64,000 nucleotides of DNA, taken from NCBI GenBank assembly GCA_034436355.1, contig DAOTVQ010000025.1, positions 28,836-92,835 of the forward strand. Reading direction: 5' to 3'. This stretch comes from CP2-2F sp034436355. Lineage in GTDB: Bacteria; Chloroflexota; Anaerolineae; Aggregatilineales; UBA2796. This document shows, piece by piece, positions 34,536 to 44,059 of the stretch; positions within the stretch are counted from its first letter, which is position 1; each line of letters starts with the position of its first letter. The notes under the pieces were generated by a model. That model worked only from the letters and a program-made list of their open reading frames with translations, ran no database searches and had not been told where the DNA came from. The position numbers were made by a program, and so were the translations under genes.

Positions 34536-37454
34536 CTACGGTTGAATGTATCTTCCACTTAAAGGCAGGTCACCTGTGGCGCCGAAGATGAACGAAATCT
34601 GCGCCGGCCCTGTCGAGAGGGTATTTTGCAAGAAGATACTACTGGCAGAGCCTCGGAAGACGCCGATCCCGTCTATGCCATCGCCATCCCAGTCACCGGC
34701 AATAGGCGTATCCCCATTCGTGCCAAACGCTAGCGAGAAATCAGCGAAGAACACGCCGTTTTGCTGCGCGTTGTTCAGCAGATAGAAGACGCCCGTTGAG
34801 GGACGGAACACACCAATGCCATCTTCACCGTTACCGTTCCAGTCACCTGCTGTCGGCAAATCACCAGGATTGCCCAGCACCAAGGTGTAGTCGGCAAAGC
34901 CAGTGGTCAATGTGTTGCGGATGTAGATCAAGCCGTTGGAGGGGCGGAAGACGCCGACGCCATCCCTGCCGTCGCCGTTCCAATCACCCACAATGGGCAT
35001 ATCATTCGGATTGCCTAACACAAAACTGTAGACGACTGGTGAGCCGCTTGCATTGGAATCTTTCAAGAAAAATTCGCCCGTCGTGCGGCGGTAGATACCT
35101 ATAGTATCCACACCATCGCCGTTCCAGTCCCCGGCAATCGGATAGTCATTCGGTCCGCCAAAGATGTGGATCAGATCGGCGGGACCCGTCGAGAGGCTGT
35201 TTCGCAAGAACATCTGTGAAGTGGACGGTCGGTACAGTCCTATGGTGTCCACCAGTCCGTTGGTGCGGAAGGCGGCAACCGTTGCAGCAGTGTTGTTCAG
35301 CGAGAGGCGATTGTTTTGAGTTGAGGTTCCCATCGGCTCGCCGCTGTAGGTGAGCGTGGTGTTAGACCAATAATTGATGCGTGGGCAGGTTGCGCCGCTG
35401 CACGCATATGCCATCACCGTGCGGAAGCGCACCGGGTCAACATTATCGCGGTAGCCGTAGCTGTAGCTATAAGCGCCACCGCTGCCATCTTCAGGGTTGT
35501 GCTGGCTGCCCATATTATGCCCTAGCTCATGCCCAAAGCTGAGGTTGGTGATGCAGCCGCGTGCCGTCACGCTGAAGGCGTTTGGTGCAAAGCCTGTTGT
35601 TACGCTAGTCATGAGCCACGCCAAGCCACAGAAGCCGCCTCCATTTTGTGTCAACATCGCCACCATATCTGCCTTGAACTGGTTGCGCCATGTATGCACC
35701 TGATCCATAAACCCATCGCTGGTGCCGGTGATGCGATCCAGATCGGTATACATATTGCCCGTCTCGGTGTAGGTAACTTCTGCCGCATAGACCAAGCGCA
35801 CGCGCTGGTAAACATTGGTATTGCTATAGCTCTGGTTGGTGAGGGCGATGGCGCTGTTCACCTCGTTAAGCATTGCCTGTGTGCCACCTGCCGCTGTGCG
35901 TGCCGCGCTGGTGTAAACAACGATCACATCAATGATCGGATCGCCATTAACGTCAGAGACGACGGGAAATAGCGCACCGTCCAGCTCAACCGTAGAGGCA
36001 GGCTGCACAGGTGGTTGTGTTGTGGCAGGTGGCACTAAAGCACCGCCACACGGATCAAACTGAGAGGCATCTAGCTCTAAAATGTAATGCAGATTGCCGC
36101 TACCGCTGTATTCGACGGCAAAAAGCTGATCAGTACTGCTGATGTAGCCGTGCATGGTGCCTTGATCAAAGCTGAGGATGACCTCGCTGGCAGGCTTGTT
36201 TAGCAAGCGCCCGATCCAGGTGTAGCCTGTCGTAGAGGCAGCGTGCTGCTCAATCCGATCATTGATAGCAAGCCATGTCGTGTCGCCGAATAGGTCTAGG
36301 ATGAAGCTGCTGCCTGTAGCACCTTGCGCTGCGACAGCGAAGGCAGCGTTGAAGTCCACTTCGGTAAAGCGTGCGCGGCTAACTTCCTTGCGGCTGTTCA
36401 CGCTTGGCGGCAAGGCGGGTGGGTTGCTGGGTATGATGAATAAGCCGACGGCACTCTGCAACGCCAAAAGATCAGCAGGTGGGAGCGTGGGTGAGCGCCT
36501 AGCACATTCAGCACTCAGGGTTGGATCGGAGTCGGCAATGTCAGCCGCTGCAATGTGTGCGCTGAGTGTATCTGTGCTGAAATTTTGCGACTCAAGGCGT
36601 GGTGCGCTGCCACCCCACCAGTTGCCGTTCGCCTCTACCGCGCTGCTGGCAAAGATAGCGCCGCCACCATTCGCCTGATTGCCCACAAAGGTGCTCTGTG
36701 CCACGAAAAGCTGCGCGCCATAGTCGTTGAAGATAGCGCCGCCGCGTTCGGCACGGTTATCCTCAAAGCGCGTGCAAGTGATGCTTGCCTTGCCCACATT
36801 CCGCAGCGCACCGCCCGGCTCCACCGTTGAGAGGCTCTGGTTACGCGCCAACAGACTGCGGACAATAGTCAGCTCACCGTTATTGTGAATGCCGCTTAAG
36901 CCGGGATTGCTATCCAATTGCGCGCCGCTGGGTTCACCATCGAAGAACTGGCTATCGTAAATGGCAAGGCTGCCATGATTCACAATAGTGCGCCCATTAT
37001 TGCGCTCGCTGCGGAAGATGATGTTGTGCAGTTCAAGGCTGGCGCCCTGCTGCACAACAAGCTGGGCAGGTTTGGTGCCCACGCCCGAAAGCACAATCTC
37101 GCTATTCCGCCCGTAGAGGATCACCTTGCCTTGAATAACGGGTAACCACGCGCGGGTGATCTCGCCCTCAGCATGGAATTGGTAAGTGCCTTCCGCGAGA
37201 TAAATGCGATAGGGAGTGCTGTCCGCAGCGCGTGCATTAGCGGTGTTAATCGCCCGCATCAGTCCCAACGAGTCACCCCCGGTGACGAGTGCCGCATCAG
37301 CCGTCTGCGCGCCGCTGCGGGCAGGTAAGGCGCCTGCTGCTTGAGGTGAGCCAGCCGAGAGCGCTCGTCCGCCGCTGCGGAGCAGCAGAAAAGCGCCGCA
37401 GACCATCACAAAGAACAAGAACGCTGTTGCAAACCCTCTGTTTTGCAAACGCAT
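34536..37454 (-). CDS. secreted zinc metalloprotease with beta-helix and FG-GAP-like repeats
   Basis: 972 aa. Signal segment RGFATAFLFFVMVCGAFLLL. Residues about 60-300 form a parallel beta-helix with short hydrophobic rungs (ELHNIIFRSERNNGRTIVNHGSLAIYDSQF). The protease core lies near residues 510-720: HELGHNMGSQHN is the HExxHxxGxxH zinc motif of metzincins (M12B/reprolysin style), followed by a downstream Met in VMAYAC. The C-terminus has five repeats of about 48 residues, each with GDWNGDGxDGIGVFRPS (calcium-loop/FG-GAP-like). GGAGG lies 10 nt before the ATG. It probably degrades or binds extracellular protein or polysaccharide-associated targets. Confidence 0.85.
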   Translation of the reverse strand: MRLQNRGFATAFLFFVMVCGAFLLLRSGGRALSAGSPQAAGALPARSGAQTADAALVTGGDSLGLMRAINTANARAADSTPYRIYLAEGTYQFHAEGEITRAWLPVIQGKVILYGRNSEIVLSGVGTKPAQLVVQQGASLELHNIIFRSERNNGRTIVNHGSLAIYDSQFFDGEPSGAQLDSNPGLSGIHNNGELTIVRSLLARNQSLSTVEPGGALRNVGKASITCTRFEDNRAERGGAIFNDYGAQLFVAQSTFVGNQANGGGAIFASSAVEANGNWWGGSAPRLESQNFSTDTLSAHIAAADIADSDPTLSAECARRSPTLPPADLLALQSAVGLFIIPSNPPALPPSVNSRKEVSRARFTEVDFNAAFAVAAQGATGSSFILDLFGDTTWLAINDRIEQHAASTTGYTWIGRLLNKPASEVILSFDQGTMHGYISSTDQLFAVEYSGSGNLHYILELDASQFDPCGGALVPPATTQPPVQPASTVELDGALFPVVSDVNGDPIIDVIVVYTSAARTAAGGTQAMLNEVNSAIALTNQSYSNTNVYQRVRLVYAAEVTYTETGNMYTDLDRITGTSDGFMDQVHTWRNQFKADMVAMLTQNGGGFCGLAWLMTSVTTGFAPNAFSVTARGCITNLSFGHELGHNMGSQHNPEDGSGGAYSYSYGYRDNVDPVRFRTVMAYACSGATCPRINYWSNTTLTYSGEPMGTSTQNNRLSLNNTAATVAAFRTNGLVDTIGLYRPSTSQMFLRNSLSTGPADLIHIFGGPNDYPIAGDWNGDGVDTIGIYRRTTGEFFLKDSNASGSPVVYSFVLGNPNDMPIVGDWNGDGRDGVGVFRPSNGLIYIRNTLTTGFADYTLVLGNPGDLPTAGDWNGNGEDGIGVFRPSTGVFYLLNNAQQNGVFFADFSLAFGTNGDTPIAGDWDGDGIDGIGVFRGSASSIFLQNTLSTGPAQISFIFGATGDLPLSGRYIQP

Positions 37455-37830
37455 GGGAAAAAAACCTCCACTTCATATAATGTGGTCACCCTAATTGTAA
37501 ACGGCACGGCACGTATGCGCATCAAATGTAATTTAATTTTTACACAGTTGAACTTTATATATTTAATAAATTGCTTTTATAGTGTGGTGGCTATAGAGCG
37601 TTTATCGGTTGAATAAGTCTGTTTGCTAACCAAGGCGAAAGAATGCATGCCGTGCAAGGGCGTTATGAATCCCGTCTGCCTGCTTTGGTTAGGGCAATTC
37701 AGGGCGGCATCGGCTATACTTTGCCTATCTATAACTTCAGCGGGTGATATAACCTAAACAGCCCGATCATGTTGTGCCAACGCATGATTGCAGCCTGATG
37801 TCACCCATCCACGGAGGACTTTTTGCAAAC
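37455..37830. other. AT-rich intergenic region (376 bases)
   Basis: This divergent gap separates the metalloprotease and phosphatase genes. Bases about 37500-37600 are unusually AT-rich for the window (ATTTAATTTTTACA, TTTATATATTTAATAAATTG). Candidate minus-strand boxes TTTACA and TATATG lie 20-50 bases before the protease ATG. No gene, tRNA or repeat was seen. It probably holds both promoters. Confidence 0.5.
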
Positions 37831-38472
37831 ATGGCAACGCGAATTGGTTTAATTCGGCATGGCGAAACCTTCTGGAATCGCATGGGACGTTGGCAAGGTC
37901 ATGCTGCTGTGCCACTGAATGAAGAGGGAATGCAGCAAGCCCGCCTGCTTGCGGATTATTTGCTGCCTCAGAACAATCAAATCACTGCAATTTATGCCAG
38001 CGATCTGAAACGTGCCAGCGATACGGCGCAGGCACTGGCAGACCGCCTGAAAAAGCCGCTGCACCTTGATGCACGCTTGCGCGAGATTGACGTTGGTGAG
38101 TGGCAAGGGCTAACCGGTGACGAAATTCGGGCATGGGATGGTGGGCGTTTTGAGTTGGTGCAACGCGATCCGTTTGGCACACGGCGACCGGGCGGCGAAA
38201 GCCTTGATCAAGTGGCGGAGCGTGCGCTCGCCTTTCTGAGAGAGGTGGTGCAGCAGCACACCGACGGCTATGTGCTGGTGGTTTCACATGGTGGTACCAT
38301 CCGCACCATTTTGCAGCGCTTGGCAGTGGTGGGTGAGGGGCGCATTTGGGTGGATAACACCTCGATCACGCTCTTACGCTATCACCATGCCGATAACCGC
38401 TGGATGCTAGATGCCTTCAACGTGCTGGAACACCTTGGCACACGGCGCATTGTGCCGGGCAGCGATGGCTGA
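37831..38472 (+). CDS. histidine phosphatase (phosphoglycerate-mutase-like)
   Basis: 213 aa; the catalytic RHG motif is LIRHGETFWNRMGRWQGH, the second Arg region is ASDLKRASDTAQAL, and the second His is in VVSHGGTIRTIL. REIDVGEWQGLTGDEI is the usual Glu-containing loop. The family includes cofactor-dependent phosphoglycerate mutases and broad phosphatases; the short length favours a phosphatase (GpmB/CobC-like). Start at ATG 37831; GGAGG lies 13 nt upstream. An upstream ATG at 37774 has no support. Confidence 0.92.
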   Translation: MATRIGLIRHGETFWNRMGRWQGHAAVPLNEEGMQQARLLADYLLPQNNQITAIYASDLKRASDTAQALADRLKKPLHLDARLREIDVGEWQGLTGDEIRAWDGGRFELVQRDPFGTRRPGGESLDQVAERALAFLREVVQQHTDGYVLVVSHGGTIRTILQRLAVVGEGRIWVDNTSITLLRYHHADNRWMLDAFNVLEHLGTRRIVPGSDG

Positions 38473-38487
38473 TAGACTGTGCTGTAA

Positions 38488-38506
38488 GGGCGGGATTTGC
38501 CCGCCC
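38488..38506 (+). terminator. hairpin after histidine phosphatase gene
   Basis: GGGCGGG (38488-38494), loop ATTTG, CCCGCCC (38500-38506), followed by ATGCTGCTTTATAAATTTTT. Stem 7 bp, 16 bases past the stop. Confidence 0.6.
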
Positions 38507-38649
38507 ATGCTGCTTTATAAATTTTTGGGAATAACGCAATTTAAAATCAATTTTATCGTTGCGATTTATGCTGGTCTGAACCAAAAGCATAGATAATTTT
38601 GACTTTGTGACAAATTTCCCAATATTGCTGATGAATGTCATAACATGCC

Positions 38650-38677
38650 TTGAATGCGCCCAAGCCTGTGATACACT
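38650..38677 (+). promoter_or_regulatory. sigma-70-like promoter for pckA
   Basis: TTGAAT (38650-38655), 16-nt spacer, TACACT (38672-38677), about 45 bases before the pckA ATG. Confidence 0.45.
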
Positions 38678-38722
38678 TCTGGTGTAAGGTGCTTTCCAAA
38701 TTAGAGATAAGGAAAAGAACGA

Positions 38723-40342
38723 ATGGTTATCCACGAGCATGAACATACCGTAGGGCGTAGCCATATCGGGCTAGAAACGCTCGGCTTGACCAACCTTGGG
38801 CAACAATTTTGGAACTTGACCGCACCCGCGCTCTATGAACGCGCTATCCGTACCCGTGAAGCAACCCTTGCACATCTGGGACCGCTCGTTTGCCGCACTG
38901 GCAGCCACACAGGGCGCTCGCCCAACGATAAATTCGTGGTGAAAGAGCCAACCAGTGAAGCCAACATCTGGTGGGGAACAGTCAATAAACCTTTCAACGA
39001 AGAAAACTTTGAACACATCTTCAAAAGGATGCGCTCTTACCTCGAAAACCAAGATGTTTACATCCAAGATTGCTACGTGGGCGCTGATCCAAAATACCGC
39101 CTGCCGTTGCGTGTTATCACACAGCGGGCTTGGCACAACCTATTTGCGCGCACGATGTTCATCCGTCCCAGCCGCGAAGAGCTCAATTCGCATGTGCCAG
39201 AGTTCACGATTATTGATGTGCCTGCCTTCACTGCCAACCCTGAAGAAGACGGCACCAACAGCGGCACGTTCATCCTGCTGAACATTGCCCGCCGCCTTGT
39301 GCTGATCGGCGGCACGGAATACGCAGGCGAGATCAAGAAATCTGCCTTCACATTGATGAACTACCTTATGCCGTTGCGTGGGGTGATGTCTATGCACTGC
39401 TCTGCCAACTATGGCGCCACCAAAGACGACGCGGCTATCTTCTTCGGCTTGAGCGGCACCGGCAAAACCACCCTCAGCGCAGACCCTAAACGCACCTTGA
39501 TCGGGGATGACGAACATGGTTGGAGCGACGACGGCGTTTTCAACTACGAGGGTGGTTGCTACGCAAAGGTGATTCGCCTCAGCCCAACCGGTGAGCCTGA
39601 AATTTACCAGACCACCCGCCGTTTTGGCACTATTCTTGAAAATGTGACGATTGATGCTGAGACGCGCCGCCTTGATCTGGACGACGACTCGTTGACCGAG
39701 AACACGCGCGCTGCCTACCCGATCTCGCACATCTCCAACGCTGATCTCAGTGGCATGTGCGGGCATCCTAAGCACGTGATCTTCCTCACTGCGGATGCCT
39801 TTGGCGTGCTGCCACCCATCGCCAAACTGACTCACGAACAGGCAATGTATCATTTCATCAGTGGCTACACGGCAAAGGTGGCTGGCACGGAACGCGGTGT
39901 AAGCGAGCCACAGGCAACTTTCAGCACCTGCTTTGGTGCGCCCTTCATGGTGCTGCATCCGATGGTCTATGCCGAATTGCTGCGCGAGAAACTGCGTAAG
40001 CACGGCTCGCAAGTATGGTTGGTTAATACCGGCTGGACGGGCGGTGCTTATGGTGTTGGCAGCCGCATGAAGCTCGAACATACCCGCGCCATGATAACCG
40101 CAGTCTTGGAAGGCGCCCTTGATCAGGTGCCAACCCACGCCGATCCGATCTTTGGCTTGCACATTCCCGAAAATGTGCCGAACGTGCCAAGTGAACTGCT
40201 CAACCCGCGTAATACGTGGGCTGATCCCGCCGCTTACGACGCCGCCGCGCTCGATCTGGCGCGCCGCTTCCACGCAAACTTCGAGAAATATGCTGACCGT
40301 GCCACCGACGAGGTCAAAATTGCTGCGCCCGTCGCCAAATAA
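38723..40342 (+). CDS. pckA: phosphoenolpyruvate carboxykinase (ATP)
   Basis: 539 aa. Signatures: RTGSHTGRSPNDKFVV, FARTMFIRPSREEL, MHCSANYGATKDDAAIFFGLSGTGKTTLSADP with the P-loop, LIGDDEHGWSDDGVFNYEGGCYAKVI, and TGWTGGAYGVGSRMKLEHTRAMI. It interconverts oxaloacetate and PEP with ATP, the main gluconeogenic step. AAGGAAAAG ribosome binding site about 6 nt before the ATG. A strong terminator follows. ppc, at the end of the window, runs the opposing reaction. Confidence 0.98.
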   Translation: MVIHEHEHTVGRSHIGLETLGLTNLGQQFWNLTAPALYERAIRTREATLAHLGPLVCRTGSHTGRSPNDKFVVKEPTSEANIWWGTVNKPFNEENFEHIFKRMRSYLENQDVYIQDCYVGADPKYRLPLRVITQRAWHNLFARTMFIRPSREELNSHVPEFTIIDVPAFTANPEEDGTNSGTFILLNIARRLVLIGGTEYAGEIKKSAFTLMNYLMPLRGVMSMHCSANYGATKDDAAIFFGLSGTGKTTLSADPKRTLIGDDEHGWSDDGVFNYEGGCYAKVIRLSPTGEPEIYQTTRRFGTILENVTIDAETRRLDLDDDSLTENTRAAYPISHISNADLSGMCGHPKHVIFLTADAFGVLPPIAKLTHEQAMYHFISGYTAKVAGTERGVSEPQATFSTCFGAPFMVLHPMVYAELLREKLRKHGSQVWLVNTGWTGGAYGVGSRMKLEHTRAMITAVLEGALDQVPTHADPIFGLHIPENVPNVPSELLNPRNTWADPAAYDAAALDLARRFHANFEKYADRATDEVKIAAPVAK

Positions 40343-40373
40343 ACGGGCAAGCCTCGAACAAACCTGATTAAGC

Positions 40374-40409
40374 ACCCTATCCTAACCTGTCAGCAGGTTG
40401 GGATAGGGT
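40374..40409 (+). terminator. strong hairpin after pckA
   Basis: ACCCTATCCTAACCTG (40374-40389) pairs with CAGGTTGGGATAGGGT (40394-40409): 16 bp with one wobble and a 4-nt TCAG loop. It probably isolates pckA from the acyl-CoA dehydrogenase gene. Confidence 0.8.
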
Positions 40410-40500
40410 ATTACCACTTGCCGTCTGTACTCGCATTGGCACGTCACCTTACGTTATAATTTCCTCAAAATTCCTGAGCGTTATTTTAGAGGATTTTCTG

Positions 40501-41691
40501 ATGGCTGTTCAAACTACTCCCGATGCGCTGAACCTGACGCTTTCGGCAGAACATGAAGAGTTGCGCCGCGCCGTGCGCGACTTCGCTCGCAAAGAGATTT
40601 TGCCCGTTGCCGCCCATTTTGATGAGACGGGCGATTTTCCCATGGATGTAGTGCGGAAAATGGGCGAGATGGGCTTAATGGGCATTGAGGTGCCTGAAGA
40701 GTATGGCGGCGCTGGCATGGATACCATCGCCTACGTGCTGACTATGGAAGAAGTGGCAAAGGCAGACGCTGCCACCAGCACTATCCTGAGCGTGAACAAT
40801 AGCCTTGTTTGCCACGGCCTGCTAAAGTTTGGCACAGAGCCACAGAAGCGAAAATACTTGCGTGAGATTGCCAGCGGCGCAAAGATTGGCGCCTACAGCC
40901 TGACCGAGCCAATGAGTGGCAGCGACGCCGGCACCATGAAAAGCCGCGCCGTGCTAAGCGAAGACGGCACACACTACATCATCAATGGGCGCAAAAGTTG
41001 GGTGACTTCAGGCCCCGTTGCCGACTATGTGATCCTGTTCACTATGACCGAGCCTGAAAAAAAGCACAACGGCATCACTGCTTTCATCATCGAGACGGAT
41101 AAGCCGGGCTTTGCGGCGGGCAAGAAAGAACCAAAACTCGGCATTCGCGCCAGCGCCACCAGCGAATTGATCTTTGAAGACTACCGCTGCCCCGTTGAGA
41201 ACGTGCTTGGCAGTGTTGGGCAAGGCTTCAAGATCGCCATGACTGTGCTGGATGCCGGCAGGATTGGCATTGCTGCACAAGCGCTTGGCATCGCAGAGGC
41301 AGCCTATGAGGCATCGCTGGACTATGCCCGCCAGCGTGAGGCGTTCGGCGCGCCGATTGGCAGCTTCCAGATGATCCAGGCGAAGATCGCCGACATGAAA
41401 ACGCGCATTGAAGCCTCACGCCTGCTGATTTACAGCGCTGCCCTTGCCAAAGAGCGCGCCAAGAGCAGCGGCGCACGCTACACCACTGAGGCGAGCATGG
41501 CGAAGCTCTTTGCCAGCGAGACGGCGATGTTCTGCGCGCACACCGCCGTTCAGATTCACGGCGGCATGGGCTACAGCCGCGAACTGCCGATAGAGCGCTA
41601 CTTCCGCGACGCCAAAATCACCGAGATTTACGAGGGCACTAGCGAGATTCAGCGCTTGGTTATTGCCCGTAACGAACTCGGTTTACGTTAG
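40501..41691 (+). CDS. acyl-CoA dehydrogenase
   Basis: 396 aa, FAD-dependent. Signatures: the catalytic base in RDAKITEIYEGTSEIQRLVIARNELG; AYSLTEPMSGSDAGTM and the middle FAD-binding region GRKSWVTSGPVADYVILF; and LDYARQREAFGAPIGSFQMIQAKIADM. Its Glu in YEGTSEI is as in short-chain/medium-chain enzymes (butyryl-CoA type). It introduces the first double bond in fatty-acid oxidation. A TATAAT (40455-40460) -10 box precedes it, but with no matching -35. GAGGAT lies 6-8 nt before the ATG. No electron-transfer flavoprotein genes adjoin. Confidence 0.95.
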   Translation: MAVQTTPDALNLTLSAEHEELRRAVRDFARKEILPVAAHFDETGDFPMDVVRKMGEMGLMGIEVPEEYGGAGMDTIAYVLTMEEVAKADAATSTILSVNNSLVCHGLLKFGTEPQKRKYLREIASGAKIGAYSLTEPMSGSDAGTMKSRAVLSEDGTHYIINGRKSWVTSGPVADYVILFTMTEPEKKHNGITAFIIETDKPGFAAGKKEPKLGIRASATSELIFEDYRCPVENVLGSVGQGFKIAMTVLDAGRIGIAAQALGIAEAAYEASLDYARQREAFGAPIGSFQMIQAKIADMKTRIEASRLLIYSAALAKERAKSSGARYTTEASMAKLFASETAMFCAHTAVQIHGGMGYSRELPIERYFRDAKITEIYEGTSEIQRLVIARNELGLR

Positions 41692-41730
41692 CAGGCGTAG
41701 TCAGGGGTTGGCTGCGGCTGACCGATTTTG

Positions 41731-41777
41731 AACCCGCCATAAGCCATACCATTTGAATGGGGGTGGTTAGGCGGGTT
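41731..41777 (+). terminator. terminator after acyl-CoA dehydrogenase gene
   Basis: AACCCGCC (41731-41738) and GGCGGGTT (41770-41777), with inner pairing (CCATACC with GGGGGTGG), followed by TCTTGTGGGCTTT. The outer stem is perfect. Confidence 0.6.
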
Positions 41778-42162
41778 TCTTGTGGGCTTTAGCCTGCCGA
41801 TGTGTGGCTGACTTTTGCGGCGGCATCGTCGGGCAAAGTAGACCACCATCAGGCGTTTTGTTTGTATTCCTGAACAATCGCCTTCTGATTTTGGTGTATA
41901 GTCAGCAAGGTGAGTGCAGAAGCAATTAGGCGCTGTGTTGAGGCATACAAAGGGCTACTTGTCAATTTGCCTGCGAACTTCCGCACGCCCAAGCCAACGC
42001 GCCAGACACAATGCCGTCAGGGTGGAACACTAGCGCGTCTATCGCAAAAAGGGAATGTGGCTTGGGCAAGGCACAGCTGAAAAGCTAAACGACGGCTACG
42101 CTGCCGATAGGTCAAAGCTGCTTCACGGGCAGCGCATTGGATGCAGCTTAGAGAAAGCACTC
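41778..42162. other. intergenic stretch without a recognisable gene
   Basis: About 385 bases between the terminator and the next plus-strand start. Only short frames without codon-usage support or ribosome binding sites. TGGTGTATAGTCAG near 41895-41908 offers a TATAGT-like -10 box. No tRNA, repeat or insertion sequence seen. Confidence 0.4.
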
Positions 42163-42837
42163 ATGAGGCAACTCTTTCGGAACGTATTTTTGCTGGCTGC
42201 CTGCCTACTGCTGATGATCAGCACAGCGATCCTTGTGCGGCGGCAGTTGCCACCCGCACCTTATGCACTGTTGTTCACGTTGCCCAACGGCACACCATGC
42301 AGCCGCCCTTGCCTGTTTGGCGCACGTGCCGGCGAGACGAGCTATCAGGCGGCGCTTGACCTGCTCACAGCGCATCCGCTCACCCGCGATCTGGTGCGCC
42401 GCGACCGCGTGAGTACAATGGCTGCCATGTTTGAAGGCGTTGAGATGATTGTGGAAGTGCAGGGCGATGCACACGGCAAGCTGCTACAAATTTCGCTGCA
42501 CATCGAGCCAAGCTATACACAGCGCCTACGCAGCCAAGCCACAGAACTGCCCGCCTTGCCTAACGCGCCCATGACGGGCGGCACGATGGGCGAAACCTTT
42601 GCCACCATTGGCGCACCTGACTATGTGCGCTTGGATGGCGGGCGCGAACTGCGCCTTTACTACCAGTTTGACGGGCTAACCTTCTACTTTCGGCGCAGCA
42701 ATGAACGCTTGAATCCGCAGGATGCGCTGACCAGTGTGTTTATGTATGCCGTCTCGGCACCGGAAACAGCTAGTATGCTGCGCTGGATCGGCTTCACCTC
42801 TTCCGAACGCTATTACATGCACGCCTATCCGCGTTGA
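42163..42837 (+). CDS. membrane-anchored/secreted protein of unknown function, 224 aa
   Basis: A hydrophobic N-terminal segment (NVFLLAACLLLMISTAILV) serves as signal anchor. The rest is exported: PNGTPCSRPCLFGARAGETSYQAAL has a C-x-x-P-C pair, and GGTMGETFATIGAPDYVRLDGGRELRLYY looks like a small alpha/beta sensor-like domain. Start chosen at MRQLFRNV because the signal begins there. It precedes the next exported protein by 16 bases, so they form an operon. Not recognised. Confidence 0.65.
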   Translation: MRQLFRNVFLLAACLLLMISTAILVRRQLPPAPYALLFTLPNGTPCSRPCLFGARAGETSYQAALDLLTAHPLTRDLVRRDRVSTMAAMFEGVEMIVEVQGDAHGKLLQISLHIEPSYTQRLRSQATELPALPNAPMTGGTMGETFATIGAPDYVRLDGGRELRLYYQFDGLTFYFRRSNERLNPQDALTSVFMYAVSAPETASMLRWIGFTSSERYYMHAYPR

Positions 42838-42853
42838 GGCAAGGAGCTGTGCT

Positions 42854-44050
42854 ATGCGTTTGATCGGCAGTGTGCTTGTGATCGCGCTCAGCCTGAGCGC
42901 TACCATTGCCCTGACCATCTTCAGCCAGCCGCGCCCTGTCTCGGAATATACCTGCTTGCAAATTGGCGATCAGGTGATCGATCTGCGGACGGGTGCAGTC
43001 AGTCAGGGTGAGGCGCCACTACCTATCCCTAGAAACGAGCCGCATACGCTCTCTGACGGACGCTATTTCACTTTTGAGCGCGTGAATGCCCTCACCGATC
43101 AGGATGCCACGCTTGCCCATTTCCACGCTGCCGATGATAGGCTCATCCGCACCTATAGGCTGCCGCACCCGCAAGGCGCACCCAAGCCAAGCTACTTTGG
43201 GTTTGTGCTTGCACCTAATAACCGATACCTTGCTCTATGGTGGATGGATAACAGCAGCGGCTTTCCCATTGGGCAGCTTGTGATGCTGGATTTGGCAAGC
43301 GAACAGGTTTGGGAAGTGACGCGCCGCTTGCCACGTGAAGGACTCTCCATGCTGACATGGGCTGTGGATAGCACACGCTTCTACTACTTCTACCTGTTGG
43401 ATCGTGGCATTGAGCTGCACGTCTATGATCTGATCACCAAACAGCCCGAAGTGCTAGTCAGGCGCATTCGCAGTGATCGTTACCGCACCCTTTCACTATC
43501 GCCAGATCGCACCAAACTGCTACTTGGGCTTGAAGATACACAGCCTGATCGGCTTGTGCTGATCACATTGAATGGCAGCCAAGCACCGTTGATGCTGCTG
43601 ACGGGCTTTGGTGGCTATCGCGTTGCTTGGGCAGATGATGGCAGCCTGTTCGGACTTTTCTCTAGGGATCGAAGAGGGCAGGCGCACACGCTGCTGATGC
43701 GCTCTGATGGTCAAAGTGTTGGCAAGCTGACCTTCGATGGCGAATTTCACTTCTCACCGAGCGGGCGTTATCTGGTCTACAACCAGCTTGCGGCGCGCAC
43801 AAGCAACACCTATCTCTATGATATAGCAGGCGGCACGAGCGCACGCCTCGTACACGGCAATGTAACTAGGTTGCTGCTGTGGTCACCAGACGATCAGTGG
43901 GTTAGCATAATGATTCACGCACGCGATGTCGCCAGCCAATCTATGACGGTTTTTCAGGTAGGGAGTGGGCAGATCAGCCCTAATATGGACGCACTGCGCC
44001 CGAAACTTCCCGGTGATTGGTATGGCATTGCCTACACACGCTGCGAGTAG
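42854..44050 (+). CDS. exported beta-propeller-like protein, 398 aa
   Basis: A signal segment MRLIGSVLVIALSLSATIALTIF; then repeats with the pattern of TolB/WD40-like propellers: FVLAPNNRYLALWWMDNS, TWAVDSTRFYYFYLLD, LSPDRTKLLLGLED, AWADDGSLFGLF, FSPSGRYLVYNQL and WSPDDQWVSIMIHA, six visible blades. AAGGAG lies 7 nt before the ATG, which sets the start although the frame is open further upstream. It is the second gene of the exported pair. Role unknown; propellers of this kind often bind proteins or sugars. Confidence 0.7.
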   Translation: MRLIGSVLVIALSLSATIALTIFSQPRPVSEYTCLQIGDQVIDLRTGAVSQGEAPLPIPRNEPHTLSDGRYFTFERVNALTDQDATLAHFHAADDRLIRTYRLPHPQGAPKPSYFGFVLAPNNRYLALWWMDNSSGFPIGQLVMLDLASEQVWEVTRRLPREGLSMLTWAVDSTRFYYFYLLDRGIELHVYDLITKQPEVLVRRIRSDRYRTLSLSPDRTKLLLGLEDTQPDRLVLITLNGSQAPLMLLTGFGGYRVAWADDGSLFGLFSRDRRGQAHTLLMRSDGQSVGKLTFDGEFHFSPSGRYLVYNQLAARTSNTYLYDIAGGTSARLVHGNVTRLLLWSPDDQWVSIMIHARDVASQSMTVFQVGSGQISPNMDALRPKLPGDWYGIAYTRCE

Positions 44051-44059
44051 CTGCTATCT

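Noticed and set aside
39140..40375. Minus-strand frame of 411 codons opposite pckA
   Set aside because: Antisense shadow of pckA; no domain and no ribosome binding site.
40436..40460. Full promoter TTGGCA/TATAAT before the acyl-CoA dehydrogenase gene
   Set aside because: The spacer is only 13 bases, so the TTGGCA is not a credible -35 box although the -10 is perfect.
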